Shown here: piece by piece, positions 1 through 9,871 of the stretch
How the letters are laid out: every line of letters begins with the position of its first letter
Numbering within the stretch: the first letter of the stretch is position 1
NCBI RefSeq assembly: GCF_041053105.1
Contig: NZ_CP163444.1
Location: 4,464,001-4,528,000, forward strand
Source of the DNA: Streptomyces sp. R44
Lineage (GTDB): Bacteria > Actinomycetota > Actinomycetes > Streptomycetales > Streptomycetaceae
DNA length: 64,000 nucleotides
Reading direction: 5' to 3'
Notes under the pieces: model-generated
Database searches by the model: none
Seen by the model: the letters and a program-made list of their open reading frames with translations, nothing else
What the model was told of the DNA's origin: nothing
Translations under genes and position numbers: made by a program

Positions 1-85
1 ATCCCCACCCCTACAACCTGAGGCGGACGGCGGGTCGGGACCTGGGGCCGATCCGCCGGGTCCCGTGCCCTCCTAGCGTGGAGTC

Positions 86-631
86 ATGACTCCGCCACCC
101 TCTGGCCCCGTCTGCGCCGGTGCCTCGCAGTACGCGTCGTACCCGACCTTCACCTCGTACGTGCGGGCGCGTGGACCCGTGCTCCTGCGCACCGCGCGCT
201 CCCTCACCGCCAACCCCTCGGACGCGGAGGACCTCCTCCAGACCGCGCTCGCCAAGACCTTCATGGCCTGGGAGCGCATCGAGGACCACCGCGCCCTGGA
301 CGGCTACGTCCGCCGCGCGCTGCTGAACACCCGTACGTCGCAGTGGCGCAAGCGCAAGGTCGACGAGTTCGCCTGCGAGGAGCTGCCCGAGCCCGCCGGT
401 CTCCCGGAGCCGGACCCGGCCGAGCGGCAGGTGCTGCACGACGCGATGTGGCGCGCGATCCTGAAGCTGCCGGAGCGGCAGCGCCAGATGGTGGTCCTGC
501 GGTACTACGAGGACCTCAGCGAGGCCCAGACGGCCGAGGTGCTCGGGGTGTCGGTCGGCACGGTCAAGAGCGCGGTGTCCCGGGCGCTCGGCAAGCTCCG
601 CGAGGACCCGGAGCTGACGCCCGTACGGTAG
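86..631 (+). CDS. SigE/SigM-family ECF RNA polymerase sigma factor
   Basis: This 181-residue protein has the ECF two-domain layout. Region 2 (about residues 30-90) carries DAEDLLQTALAKTF and region 4 (about 125-170) carries LPERQRQMVVLRYYEDLS followed by the helix-turn-helix GVSVGTVKSAVSRAL. It would direct RNA polymerase to a small regulon. No anti-sigma gene adjoins it; the next gene downstream is an acyl-CoA ligase on the same strand after a 138-bp gap with its own palindrome, so they are probably separate units. The ATG follows a TGGAG only two bases upstream, so the ribosome site is poor. Family assignment is firm; the regulon is unknown. Confidence 0.9.
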   Translation: MTPPPSGPVCAGASQYASYPTFTSYVRARGPVLLRTARSLTANPSDAEDLLQTALAKTFMAWERIEDHRALDGYVRRALLNTRTSQWRKRKVDEFACEELPEPAGLPEPDPAERQVLHDAMWRAILKLPERQRQMVVLRYYEDLSEAQTAEVLGVSVGTVKSAVSRALGKLREDPELTPVR

Positions 632-699
632 CCGCGGAAGGACGACAGACCACTTCCGCCAGTAATCACTGGCAATTTACGTACTCTCGGGTAGTGACA

Positions 700-711
700 T
701 ACCGCGCGGTA
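700..711. promoter_or_regulatory. 12-bp palindrome upstream of acyl-CoA ligase
   Basis: TACCGCGCGGTA is a perfect 12-bp palindrome located 58 bp before the ligase start, inside a relatively A+T-rich promoter-like stretch (about 668-700). It could be an operator, but a GC-rich 12-mer palindrome is not rare in this genome. Confidence 0.3.
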
Positions 712-769
712 CGTGCGCAGAATCTCCACACCCCATCTGCCCACGTAGCGCCCACCGGGAGGACGCCCC

Positions 770-2422
<1,653 letters not shown>

Positions 2423-2456
2423 TGCACCGAGGCCGGCACCAACTCGCCCGAGGGGG

Positions 2457-5400
2457 CTAGTTGGTGCCGATCTTCGCGAGCAGGTCGACGATCCGCGCCT
2501 GCACCTCGGCGCTGTTCGAGCGCTCGGCGAGGAACAGGACCGTCTCGCCGGACTCCAGCTTCGGCAGCTCCTCCTCGACCAGGTCGGCCGAGGTGTAGAC
2601 GACGAGCGGAGTGCGGTTCAACTGGCCGTTCGCGCGCAGCCAGTCGATGATCCCGGCCCGGCGTCGGCGCACCTGCATCAGGTCCATCACCACCAGGTTC
2701 GGCCGGGTCTGGGTGGCCAGCATGACCGCCTCGGTGTCCGTCTCCGCCTGCGCGACCTGCATCCCGCGCCGCTCCAGGGTGGCCGCGAGCGCCTCCGCGA
2801 TCGTCTCGTTCTCCTCGATCAGCAGGACCCGCGAGGGGTGCTGCTCGCTGTCGCGGGGCGCGAGCGCCTTGAGGAGTACGGCCGGATCGGCGCCGTACGC
2901 CGCCTCCCGCGTCGCCTGCCCGAGCCCGGCCGCGAGCAGCACCGGCACCTCGGCGGCGACGGCCGCCTGACGCAGCGACTGCAGGGCCGTACGGGTGATG
3001 GGCCCGGTCAGCGGGTCGACGAAGAGCGCGGCCGGGAAGGCGGCGATCTGCGCGTCGACCTCCTCGCGGGAGTGCACGATCACCGGCCGGTAGCCGCGGT
3101 CGCTCAGCGCCTGCTGGGTGGTGACGTCGGGCGCGGGCCAGACGAGCAGCCGGCGCGGGTTGTCGAGGGGCTCCGGGGGCAGCTCGTCGTCGACGGGACG
3201 CGGGGCGGGCCGGTTGGCGACCTCGACCGCGCCGCCGGGACCGTCGAGCGGCTCGGGCCCCTCGGCGGAGCCCTCGGCGGGCGCTCCTATGGCGTACGCG
3301 CGGCCCTCGGCCGGGGTGTCGTGCGGCGAGGGGGCCGGGGCGGTCGGCTGCGGATGCGGCCGGGCCTCGACCGCCGCGGCCGGCGGGTCGAGCTCGGGCG
3401 GAGTGGCGAGCCTGCGCCGCCGCCCGGAGCCGTGGGAAGGCCCGGCGGGCGCGGCCGGAGCGGGCGCCGGGGCCGGGGCCGGCGGGACGAACGGAACGCC
3501 CTGCCCGAGGGTACGGACGCTGAACGCCCGCCCCTGGGTCGAGTCCTTCGACACGGCCGCCGGCATCGGCAGCTCGGGAGGCAGCGGTACGGAACCGGTG
3601 CCGGAACCCGTGTTGTTCTGCGGCACGGGCTGGGGCGCGGACTGGGGCGTCGGCCGCGACGCGACCTCCGGCTGCGGGACCGCCACGGCCCGGCGCCGCC
3701 CGGTCGGCTCGACCGGGGACGCGGCCTGCGGATGGGCCTGCGGATGGGCCTGCGGGTGGGCCTGCGGCGGCGTGTGGCCGTCGCCCGGGACACCTCGTAC
3801 GGCCTCGTGCTGTCCCTCGTCGGAGACGGGCAGCGGACCGGGCACGGCCGTCCCGGGATCACGGTCGGCATCGGCGGGCGGCAGCGCGAACGGCGTACGG
3901 GGCCCGGCCTCGGCCGCGGCGGCCCGCTCCTGCGCGGCGGCCAGCGCGCGCCGACGGCGCCCGCTCGGCTGCGCCGGAGCCTCTTCGGAGGCGACGGCTG
4001 GCAGGGCGCGGGCCAGGGCGGGAGCCCCGTTCGGCTCGACGGCGACGCCCTGCGGCGGCACGGCGGCGCCGAGCGCGGCACGCCCCTGCGCGCCCTCGGC
4101 GGCCGTCACGACGGAGCCTTCGGCGGGCCGGCCCCGACGGCGCCCGGTGGGCTCGACGGGGGCGTCGACGGCGGCGTTCTGCTGGGCGGGGATCAGCTCG
4201 GCGGCCTCTCCCGTACGGGCACGGCGACGCCCGCTCGGCTCGGCACCGCCCGGCACCTCGCCCTCGGGCGCGACGGCACTCTCCAGGAAGGCATCGGTGG
4301 ACCCCCGCCGAGCCCGCCGCCGCCCGCCACCGGAGGCCTCGGGGGCGGGGTCGAGGGCGATGGCGGCACCGGGGGTCCCACCGGGAGCGACGACGGATGC
4401 CGAGTCGGCGGGGACATGCCCGGAGCCCGGAACGGGACCGGAGGAGGCACCGGGAACGGGCACAGCACCGGAGACAGGCACCGGACCGGAGACGGAGGCC
4501 GGGACGGGGCCGGCGGCGAGGCCGAGCCCAGCGGCCGTGCCCATGGCCGTCGCCGTGCCTGCCCCCGTGTCCGTCCCCGAGGCCGTCCCCAGGTCCGTCC
4601 CCGTGTCCGTTCCCGGGGTCAGGCCCGGGTTCGGGCCCCGGTCATGGCCCGGGTTCGGGCCCGAGGCCTGGGCCGGGAGGGCGAGGGCCTCGCGGCCGCC
4701 GGAGGGTGCGTCGTTCCGCGGCGGAGAGGGGACCGTGCCCCGGCCCGCGCCGAGCGGCACCTCGAGGACGTACGCGCCGCCGCTCGTCCCCGGTACCTCG
4801 TGGGTCTGCACGACGCCGCCGTGCGCCGCCACGATGCCGCGCACGACGGGCCCGTGCACGGGGTCGCCGCCCGCGTACGGGCCGCGGACCTCGATCCGTA
4901 CGACGTCACCGCGCTGGGCGGCCGCGACGACGATCGTGGAGTCGCTCGGGGTCCGCTCGGCCTTGCTCTTGCCGGTCGCGTCGACGCCGGCGACGTCGGC
5001 GACGAGATGGGCGAGCGCGGTCGTCAGGCGGGCCGCGTCGACCTCGGCCTCGATGGGCGGCGCGTGCACGGCGAACTGGGCGCGGCCGGGCCCGATGAGC
5101 TCGACGGCGCCGTCGATGCCGCCGGCCACGATCCCGTCGAGCAGCACCACGGCCTTGTCGAGCTCCTCGGCACCGGCGTCGAGGCGCTGGTAGCCGAGGA
5201 CGTTGTCGACGAGGGCCGTCATCCGGGCGTACCCGGCGGCGAGGTGGTGCAGGACCTGGTTGGCCTCGGGCCACAGTTGCCCGGCGTCGTCGGCGGCGAG
5301 GGTGCCCAGCTGGGTGCGGAGCTCGTCCAGGGGGCCGCGCAGCGACTCGGCGAGGACGGCGGTCAGCTGCTCGTGGCGGGCGGCGAGGGAGGCGTACTTC

Positions 5401-6314
5401 TCCGCCTGGGTCTCGCGCTCGGCGGCGTGCCGCTCGGCCCGGTCGGCGAGCTCCGTCGCGTGCCGCTCGGCGAGCTGGGTGAGCTCGGCGGCGTGTTCCT
5501 CGACGAGCTGCTCGTACGGCCTGCGGTCGGTGAAGGTCATCACCGCGCCGACGAGCTGGTCCCCGTCGCGTACCGGAGCGGTCGTCAGGTCGACCGGGAC
5601 CCGCTCGCCCTTCTTCGACCACAGGACCTGGCCCCGGACCCGGTGCTTGCGCCCGGACTTGAGGGTGTCGGCGAGCGGGGACTCCTCGTACGGGAAGGGC
5701 TCGCCGTCGGCGCGCTTGGCGAGGATCAGCGGGTGCAGCAGCTGGCCGCCGAGCTCGCCGGCGCGGTGGCCGAGGATCTGCGCGGCGGCGGGGTTCACGA
5801 GGACGACCCGGCCCTCGGTGTCGGTGCCGACGACGCCCTCGGCCGCGGCGCGCAGGATCATCTCGGTCTGGCGCTGCGAGCGGGCGAGTTCGGCCTCGGT
5901 GTCGAGGGTGCCGGTGAGGTCCCGCACGACGAGCATGAGCAGTTCGTCGCCGGTGTAGCCGCCGTACGAGTCGTAGGCCTCGCGGCCGTCCTCCAGGCTG
6001 GCGCTGGTCACCTCGACGGCGAACTCGCTGCCGTCCGTACGGCGGGCGATCATCCTCGCGGGCTTGGTACGGCCCCGCTCGTCGGCGCCCTCGGGGCGGC
6101 GCATGGAGCCCGGGATGAGGCGCGAGTCGAAGCTCGGCAGCAGATCGAGCAGCCCGCGCCCGACGAGCGCGGTGCCGGGCGTCTCGAACATGCCGAGGGC
6201 GATCGTGTTGGCGTTGACGACCGTGCCGTTGCAGTTGACGAGCACGAGGCCGTCGGGGAGGGCGTCGAGTATGGCTGCGAGGCGAGCAGCGCCTCGGGAT
6301 GGCCTGCTGCTCAC
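2457..6314 (-). CDS. Giant PAS-PAS-pseudokinase protein with C-terminal receiver domains
   Basis: About 1285 residues. Two PAS domains occupy roughly residues 10-80 and 140-260. A heptad coiled coil follows, then a HisKA-like helix in which the phospho-accepting motif is replaced (AESLRGPLDELRTQL has no His). A region shaped like HATPase lacks recognisable N, G1 and G2 boxes. Next come about 500 residues of Pro/Ala/Gly-rich disorder with six (S/T)GRRRR-like clusters. The C-terminus holds a degenerate receiver and then a better one with VVMDLM. GTG at 6314 is chosen because GGAGGA lies nine bases upstream; a longer in-frame GTG at 6338 lacks this. Probably a scaffold or signal-integration protein, not an active histidine kinase. 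Confidence 0.75.
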   Translation of the reverse strand: MSSRPSRGAARLAAILDALPDGLVLVNCNGTVVNANTIALGMFETPGTALVGRGLLDLLPSFDSRLIPGSMRRPEGADERGRTKPARMIARRTDGSEFAVEVTSASLEDGREAYDSYGGYTGDELLMLVVRDLTGTLDTEAELARSQRQTEMILRAAAEGVVGTDTEGRVVLVNPAAAQILGHRAGELGGQLLHPLILAKRADGEPFPYEESPLADTLKSGRKHRVRGQVLWSKKGERVPVDLTTAPVRDGDQLVGAVMTFTDRRPYEQLVEEHAAELTQLAERHATELADRAERHAAERETQAEKYASLAARHEQLTAVLAESLRGPLDELRTQLGTLAADDAGQLWPEANQVLHHLAAGYARMTALVDNVLGYQRLDAGAEELDKAVVLLDGIVAGGIDGAVELIGPGRAQFAVHAPPIEAEVDAARLTTALAHLVADVAGVDATGKSKAERTPSDSTIVVAAAQRGDVVRIEVRGPYAGGDPVHGPVVRGIVAAHGGVVQTHEVPGTSGGAYVLEVPLGAGRGTVPSPPRNDAPSGGREALALPAQASGPNPGHDRGPNPGLTPGTDTGTDLGTASGTDTGAGTATAMGTAAGLGLAAGPVPASVSGPVPVSGAVPVPGASSGPVPGSGHVPADSASVVAPGGTPGAAIALDPAPEASGGGRRRARRGSTDAFLESAVAPEGEVPGGAEPSGRRRARTGEAAELIPAQQNAAVDAPVEPTGRRRGRPAEGSVVTAAEGAQGRAALGAAVPPQGVAVEPNGAPALARALPAVASEEAPAQPSGRRRRALAAAQERAAAAEAGPRTPFALPPADADRDPGTAVPGPLPVSDEGQHEAVRGVPGDGHTPPQAHPQAHPQAHPQAASPVEPTGRRRAVAVPQPEVASRPTPQSAPQPVPQNNTGSGTGSVPLPPELPMPAAVSKDSTQGRAFSVRTLGQGVPFVPPAPAPAPAPAAPAGPSHGSGRRRRLATPPELDPPAAAVEARPHPQPTAPAPSPHDTPAEGRAYAIGAPAEGSAEGPEPLDGPGGAVEVANRPAPRPVDDELPPEPLDNPRRLLVWPAPDVTTQQALSDRGYRPVIVHSREEVDAQIAAFPAALFVDPLTGPITRTALQSLRQAAVAAEVPVLLAAGLGQATREAAYGADPAVLLKALAPRDSEQHPSRVLLIEENETIAEALAATLERRGMQVAQAETDTEAVMLATQTRPNLVVMDLMQVRRRRAGIIDWLRANGQLNRTPLVVYTSADLVEEELPKLESGETVLFLAERSNSAEVQARIVDLLAKIGTN

Positions 6315-6428
6315 GACGACGCTTCCTCCCTGACGCACTGCACGTGCTTGCCTATCGGCCGGCCGGCCCCATCTTGCCCCTCGGGCCGCAGCCTGTCACT
6401 GAGGGGAGTCTAAGGGAGCCTCCGGCCG

Positions 6429-6854
6429 TCATCCCCGGACAAGGGGAAGCAGCGGCTCCAGATTCTGCCAGCGGTCGATCTCGCACCCATTTGCCCGGGA
6501 GAAGCGGGCGTCGACCTTGCGGCCCTGCCAGGTGCCGGTGACGTGGGCGAGCGCGGGCCCGCCGTAGACCTGCGTACACATCTGGTCCTGGGGGACGGGC
6601 AGGAACGGGTCACCGCCTTCCTCCGCCAGCCGGTCCAGGCGCTTGCAGGCGTTCTCGGCGGCCGGGTGGTTGCCCTTGGCGCGGTCGCCACAGGTCAGCT
6701 CGAAGGTGCCGTCGGCGTCCGGATGGCCGCTCTTCTCGACCGTCACGGTCAGCGTCTCGGGCGACGAGAACAGGTTCAGCGGCGGAAGCGGGCCGAGGCC
6801 GGCGGTCCCGACGGCGGCGGTGGCGAGGGTCGAGAGGACGAGACTGCGCAGCAT
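6429..6854 (-). CDS. Subtilisin-inhibitor (SSI)-family secreted protease inhibitor
   Basis: The 141-residue precursor has an N-terminal signal peptide (LRSLVLSTLATAAVG) and the four-cysteine SSI core. TCGDRAKG...ENACKRL supplies the first pair and QMCTQVYGG...NGCEID the second; TGTWQGRKV is the family signature. SSI proteins are exported and block subtilisin-like proteases. By alignment from memory the reactive site C-P-M-V-Y of SSI is C-T-Q-V-Y here, so P1 would be Gln. ATG at 6854 is favoured over a GTG six codons earlier because GGAG precedes it by six bases. It is monocistronic, upstream of the PAS/receiver gene on the same strand. Confidence 0.85.
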   Translation of the reverse strand: MLRSLVLSTLATAAVGTAGLGPLPPLNLFSSPETLTVTVEKSGHPDADGTFELTCGDRAKGNHPAAENACKRLDRLAEEGGDPFLPVPQDQMCTQVYGGPALAHVTGTWQGRKVDARFSRANGCEIDRWQNLEPLLPLVRG

Positions 6855-7090
6855 GCGGATCTCCAGAAGCACGGGGAGTACGACGGGCGCGGGTGCACAG
6901 CGCGCCCGCCCCCTCTAACGCTCCGGGCGCCCCGGCGTTGCGCAACCGGGGTGCGCCGGGAGGGGCGGACTCGGTCGGGCAGGGCTTTGCTCTGGACCCC
7001 GGAGGACTAGTACGGTGAGAATCGATTGGTGACAGCCGGTTCGCCTGTGTCATCATCTGCACGCACCACCCGCGTATGCGCGAGGTGCAT

Positions 7091-7181
7091 GGAGGCGTCG
7101 CCTAGTCCGGTCTATGGCGCCGCACTGCTAATGCGGTTTGGGTCTTAAAGCCCATCGAGGGTTCAAATCCCTCCGCCTCCG
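7091..7181 (+). tRNA. tRNA-Ser (anticodon GCU)
   Basis: The acceptor stem GGAGGCG pairs with CGCCTCC, with discriminator G. The anticodon stem CCGCA/TGCGG encloses loop CTGCTAA, so the anticodon is GCU. A long variable arm (GGGTCTTAAAGCCC) is typical of class II tRNA-Ser, and the T arm is GAGGGTTCAAATCCCTC. No CCA is encoded. Confidence 0.97.
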
Positions 7182-7188
7182 CCCCACA

Positions 7189-7221
7189 CCGAAGCCCCGG
7201 CCTCCAAGGCCGGGGCTTCGG
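7189..7221 (+). terminator. Terminator after tRNA-Ser
   Basis: A perfect 14-bp stem (CCGAAGCCCCGGCC with its complement) and a five-base loop TCCAA lie eight bases past the tRNA 3' end. There is no U tract, as is common in Streptomyces. Confidence 0.8.
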
Positions 7222-7502
7222 CCGTTCCCGGACCACTCCACGGCCGAGCTCCCCGGCCGACTTCCACCTCCGAGCCCCGAAGGTGTGACCCCGGTCTCTT
7301 TCCCCGCTTTTTCACCCCGCACGCGGGGTCGGCGCCAGCCCGCCCCTCACCCCTCGCCGCGCCCCCATCCTGGCGTTTTCGCAGGTCACAAGGGGTGGGG
7401 GGAATGGATTTCACATGACGGCGGGACTCATGTAATGTTCTTCCTGTCGCCGGGACAGCGGGCCGAAAGGGCCGGGGGAACGGAGACAAAAACTAAAAAC
7501 AA
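7222..7502. other. Spacer between tRNA-Ser and tRNA-Arg
   Basis: I see no credible gene in this stretch. Open frames here read through repetitive C-rich DNA and the tRNA itself. The right half carries the tRNA-Arg promoter, listed separately. Confidence 0.6.
7410..7438 (+). promoter_or_regulatory. HrdB-like promoter of tRNA-Arg
   Basis: A -35 TTCACA (7410-7415) and -10 TAATGT (7433-7438) are separated by 17 bp in an A+T-enriched patch. Transcription would begin about 60 bases before the tRNA. It lies outside the integrated element, so integration leaves it intact. Confidence 0.55.
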
Positions 7503-7575
7503 GCACTCGTAGCTTAACGGATAGAGCATCTGACTACGGATCAGAAGGTTGCAGGTTCGAATCCTGCCGAGTGCA
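7503..7575 (+). tRNA. tRNA-Arg (anticodon ACG), integration target
   Basis: GCACTCG pairs with CGAGTGC, discriminator A. The anticodon loop CTACGGA gives ACG, and the T arm is CAGGTTCGAATCCTG. Its 3' half from 7534 is repeated at 26137-26180, showing that the element integrated here and rebuilt an intact tRNA gene. Confidence 0.97.
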
Positions 7576-7577
7576 CA
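7534..7577 (+). repeat. attL, 44-bp core
   Basis: This is the left copy of the 44-bp direct repeat. It starts in the tRNA-Arg anticodon loop (CTACGGATCAG) and ends two bases past the tRNA at GTGCACA. It is identical to 26137-26180. Confidence 0.95.
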
Positions 7578-7583
7578 GCAGGC

Positions 7584-7617
7584 CAGAGGCCCTCAGGAGA
7601 GATCCTGAGGGCCTCTG
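7584..7617 (+). terminator. Element-borne terminator for tRNA-Arg
   Basis: A perfect 15-bp stem starting CAGAGGCCCTCAGGA, with loop GAGA, begins nine bases past the tRNA end. It lies inside the element and replaces the native terminator, which was displaced to 26185-26216. Confidence 0.85.
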
Positions 7618-7943
7618 TCGTATGTCGTGACGGCAGTGATTGACGGCAACCGTTCCGATCGCGCCGGTCCCCTCGCGGAGTGAGGGGTGATCCGCCGGTC
7701 GGCGTCATGTGGACTCCCTCCCCTCGTTTACGGCGCCCGTGATCGGCAAGGCTCCGGCGTTGTTGAGCCCGGGGCGGCCCTACTGGGCCATCCGGGTTGT
7801 CGGTGGGTGTCGGTACTCTGGTGTTGGGCTCTGCCGGAAACACAAGATGTTGTGGTGCTCTGACGTACTCCATGGCGCATGTTGGGGTGTCTTGCTTGCT
7901 GACGGGTCATCCGGGGTGCTTCACTTGATCCGCCAAACCAAAA

Positions 7944-7995
7944 CAGGCCCCATCCGGGGCCCAACTTGGGGTTGGGCGCACGGCAATGGGGCCTG
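7944..7995. repeat. Nested inverted repeats near attL
   Basis: An outer 10-bp arm pair (CAGGCCCCAT with ATGGGGCCTG) encloses an inner 7-bp pair (GCCCAAC with GTTGGGC, loop TTGGG). It lies between attL and the first element gene. It could be a terminator, an RNA structure or a protein-binding site. Confidence 0.5.
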
Positions 7996-8087
7996 ATGCG
8001 TTGGTCGCGCCTTGGGACCTTATCGCCCTCTCTTGGTTCCTCCAAGATGGGCAGCCCGGCGCGTCCGGCTCCGGAAACGGATGTGCC

Positions 8088-8327
8088 ATGGCAGACCGGC
8101 CCAACACCCGGGATGTGTCCAAGCGAGACGATGGCTGGGCGGTGACGAAGCCTGGGGCCGAGAGAGCCAGTGCGGTCCTGCCGACTCAGGCAGCGGCAGT
8201 CGCTCGTGCCAAAGAGATCCTGGCCAACGACGGCGGCGGAGAGCTTCGCGTTCGCGGCAAGAACGGCCAGGTGCGGGAGCAGAACACCGTTCCGCCGGGG
8301 AGTGACCCGAAGAAGTCGAAGGGCTGA
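8088..8327 (+). CDS. DUF2188 small protein
   Basis: The 79-residue product reads RDDGWAVTKPGAERAS, then a helix AAVARAKEILANDGGGELRV and a polar tail ending in PGSDPKKSKG. This matches the DUF2188 pattern, a short alpha/beta fold of unknown function common in actinobacterial plasmids and chromosomes. ATG at 8088 is chosen because the domain begins there; a longer frame extends upstream without domain content. The ribosome site (GGAAACGG) is weak. A 58-residue gene follows five bases later, suggesting a two-gene operon ending at the 8527-8565 hairpin. Confidence 0.75.
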   Translation: MADRPNTRDVSKRDDGWAVTKPGAERASAVLPTQAAAVARAKEILANDGGGELRVRGKNGQVREQNTVPPGSDPKKSKG

Positions 8328-8332
8328 TCGCG

Positions 8333-8509
8333 ATGGGCAAGTACGTGATCAACAAGGACTTCAGCGAACAGCGTGAGGTTGAAGCCGCCGGCTTCAAGAC
8401 CGTTGGCGACTTCATCGACTTCTACACGGTCGATGGCGACGGTGACATCGTCGTGACGCTCAGAATCCGGTCCGCTCGGGTGGAGACGATTGACCTGATC
8501 AGCGGCTGA
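8333..8509 (+). CDS. 58-residue hypothetical protein
   Basis: This small frame starts with ATG five bases after the DUF2188 stop and encodes an acidic protein beginning MGKYVINKDFSEQRE and ending VETIDLISG. Codon use is Streptomyces-like, and the predicted pattern is beta-strand rich (GDIVVTLRIRSARVETI). I do not recognise a family. Its position directly behind the DUF2188 gene and ahead of a strong terminator supports a real co-transcribed gene. Confidence 0.6.
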   Translation: MGKYVINKDFSEQREVEAAGFKTVGDFIDFYTVDGDGDIVVTLRIRSARVETIDLISG

Positions 8510-8526
8510 CTCAGGTAGGCCGTGCT

Positions 8527-8565
8527 GAGTCGGAGCCCTCGCCAACGCGGTGAGGGCTCCGACTC
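8527..8565. terminator. Bidirectional terminator between cargo pair and integrase
   Basis: A perfect 14-bp stem (GAGTCGGAGCCCTC with its complement) and an 11-base loop sit between converging genes, 17 bases past the 58-residue frame and 62 bases past the integrase stop. Confidence 0.85.
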
Positions 8566-8626
8566 GGGATGTGCGAAACCACAATGGATTCCAGTGAGGG
8601 CCTCGGTTTCGCCTCCATCCACTCAC

Positions 8627-9871
8627 TCACTTCATGTCATCGTCCTTCCGTAGGGCTTGGCCGAGGCGGTCGAAGGCGGAGCGCTGGGAGTCCAGCCGCA
8701 CGAAGGTGTAGATGTCCATGGTCACGCGGATCGAGCTGTGGCCCAGAACCTCCATGATCATGCGGGCATCGGCACCCTGTTCGTGGAGCAGGGACGCGCA
8801 CGTGTGGCGCAGGTCGTGGAAGCGGACCTTGCGGACGCCGGCGCGGACGGACAGGGCCTCGAAGGACCGGTTTAGATTGCGCGGCTCGATAGGGGTCCCG
8901 TTCTTCGTCGTGAAGACGAGGCCCTTCCCCGTCCCCTTCCAGTTGTGACCCGCGGCCTTCTGGTCGGCGATCTGCTGGACGCGCTGGGCACGGAGCGCGG
9001 TCACGCATTCGGCCGGCAGCGCCACGCGCCGGGCCGAGCGCTGGGTCTTCGGCGCGACGATCAGCAGCTCGCCGCCCACACGCTGAAGAGCCTGCCGGAC
9101 GGTCAGAACCCCGTCGAGAAGATCCACGTCCGACCAGCGCAGGCCCAGCAGCTCACCCCGCCGGAGCCCGATACGGACCGCCAGCTCGTACGCGGCCCAG
9201 AGTCGGTTGTCCCGGGCCGCCGTCAGGAGCCGACGCCCTTCCGCGGCGGTGAGCGGTTCGATCTCGCGCTTGGTGCCCATGCTCAGCTCCACGTTCCGGG
9301 CCACGTTGCGGGGCAGCTCGTCCTCCCGCACGGCGTGCTGGAGGGCAGCGCGCATGATCACCAGCAGGAAGCGCACGGTCCGGTCCGAGGGGAGCTTCTT
9401 GCAGCACTTGCCGAGGGCGCAGCAGCGCCGCTTGTGATCCGGCCGCTTCTTGTCCTTCCCCTGTGCACAGCACTGGCAGGTGGCCGCCGTCTTCATGAGG
9501 AAGGCGCGGATGTCACGGGCGGTGAGCCGGACCAACTTCTTCTTCCCGAACTCCGGGGTGACGTAGTTCCGGACGAGGGATTCGTAATTGACGTAGGTCG
9601 TGGGGCGGACCTTGGTCTTGGCTACGCTCGCCAGCCAGTACGCCAGGTACTCGGCGATCGTCATCTTGTTCGTGGCCACCGGAAGGCCGCTGAGCGAGTC
9701 GGCCTTGAGCTTGGTCAGCTTCTCGTGCGCCTCGTCCCAGGTCTTGCCGTAGACACTGCGGCGCTTGTACGTGCCGTCTGTCGTGAGGACGTATGCACTG
9801 CCCTCCCAACGGCCATCCTTGCGCTGGTAGATGGTGCCCTCGTTGTTGGGGTTCTTCTTCGGCTTGGCCAT
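8627..9871 (-). CDS. int: Tyrosine recombinase, AICE integrase
   Basis: The 414-residue enzyme catalyses site-specific recombination between attP and the tRNA-Arg attB. The catalytic domain shows the first Arg in GLRRGELLGLRW, then HDLRHTCASLLHEQG, GHSS and the nucleophile in MDIYTFV. The N-terminal arm- and core-binding regions occupy about residues 1-130. Between them residues 132-157 form a Cys-rich insertion with seven cysteines and a His, a likely metal-binding knob. It is the last gene of rep-xis-int, overlapping xis by one base (TGATG), and it ends close to attL as usual for this class. Confidence 0.95.
   Translation of the reverse strand: MAKPKKNPNNEGTIYQRKDGRWEGSAYVLTTDGTYKRRSVYGKTWDEAHEKLTKLKADSLSGLPVATNKMTIAEYLAYWLASVAKTKVRPTTYVNYESLVRNYVTPEFGKKKLVRLTARDIRAFLMKTAATCQCCAQGKDKKRPDHKRRCCALGKCCKKLPSDRTVRFLLVIMRAALQHAVREDELPRNVARNVELSMGTKREIEPLTAAEGRRLLTAARDNRLWAAYELAVRIGLRRGELLGLRWSDVDLLDGVLTVRQALQRVGGELLIVAPKTQRSARRVALPAECVTALRAQRVQQIADQKAAGHNWKGTGKGLVFTTKNGTPIEPRNLNRSFEALSVRAGVRKVRFHDLRHTCASLLHEQGADARMIMEVLGHSSIRVTMDIYTFVRLDSQRSAFDRLGQALRKDDDMK

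Larger units (their letters stand above)
7576..8087. other. Left end of AICE without a convincing gene
   Basis: It contains an element-borne terminator (7584-7617) and nested hairpins (7944-7995). Open frames on both strands here have poor third-position GC bias; the minus-strand one ends in tRNA-derived sequence. It may hold integrase arm-binding sites, which I cannot identify. Confidence 0.5.

Noticed and set aside
2838..6413. 1191-residue plus-strand open frame and similar very long frames (343-2460, 28928-31072, 35841-37934)
   Set aside because: They are antisense or out-of-frame shadows of well-supported genes, produced by high G+C; their translations are Arg/Gly/Pro-rich without domains.
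7541..7873. 110-residue minus-strand frame ending HSAGFEPATF
   Set aside because: Its C-terminus is the tRNA-Arg gene read backwards, a known artefact; codon bias elsewhere is poor.
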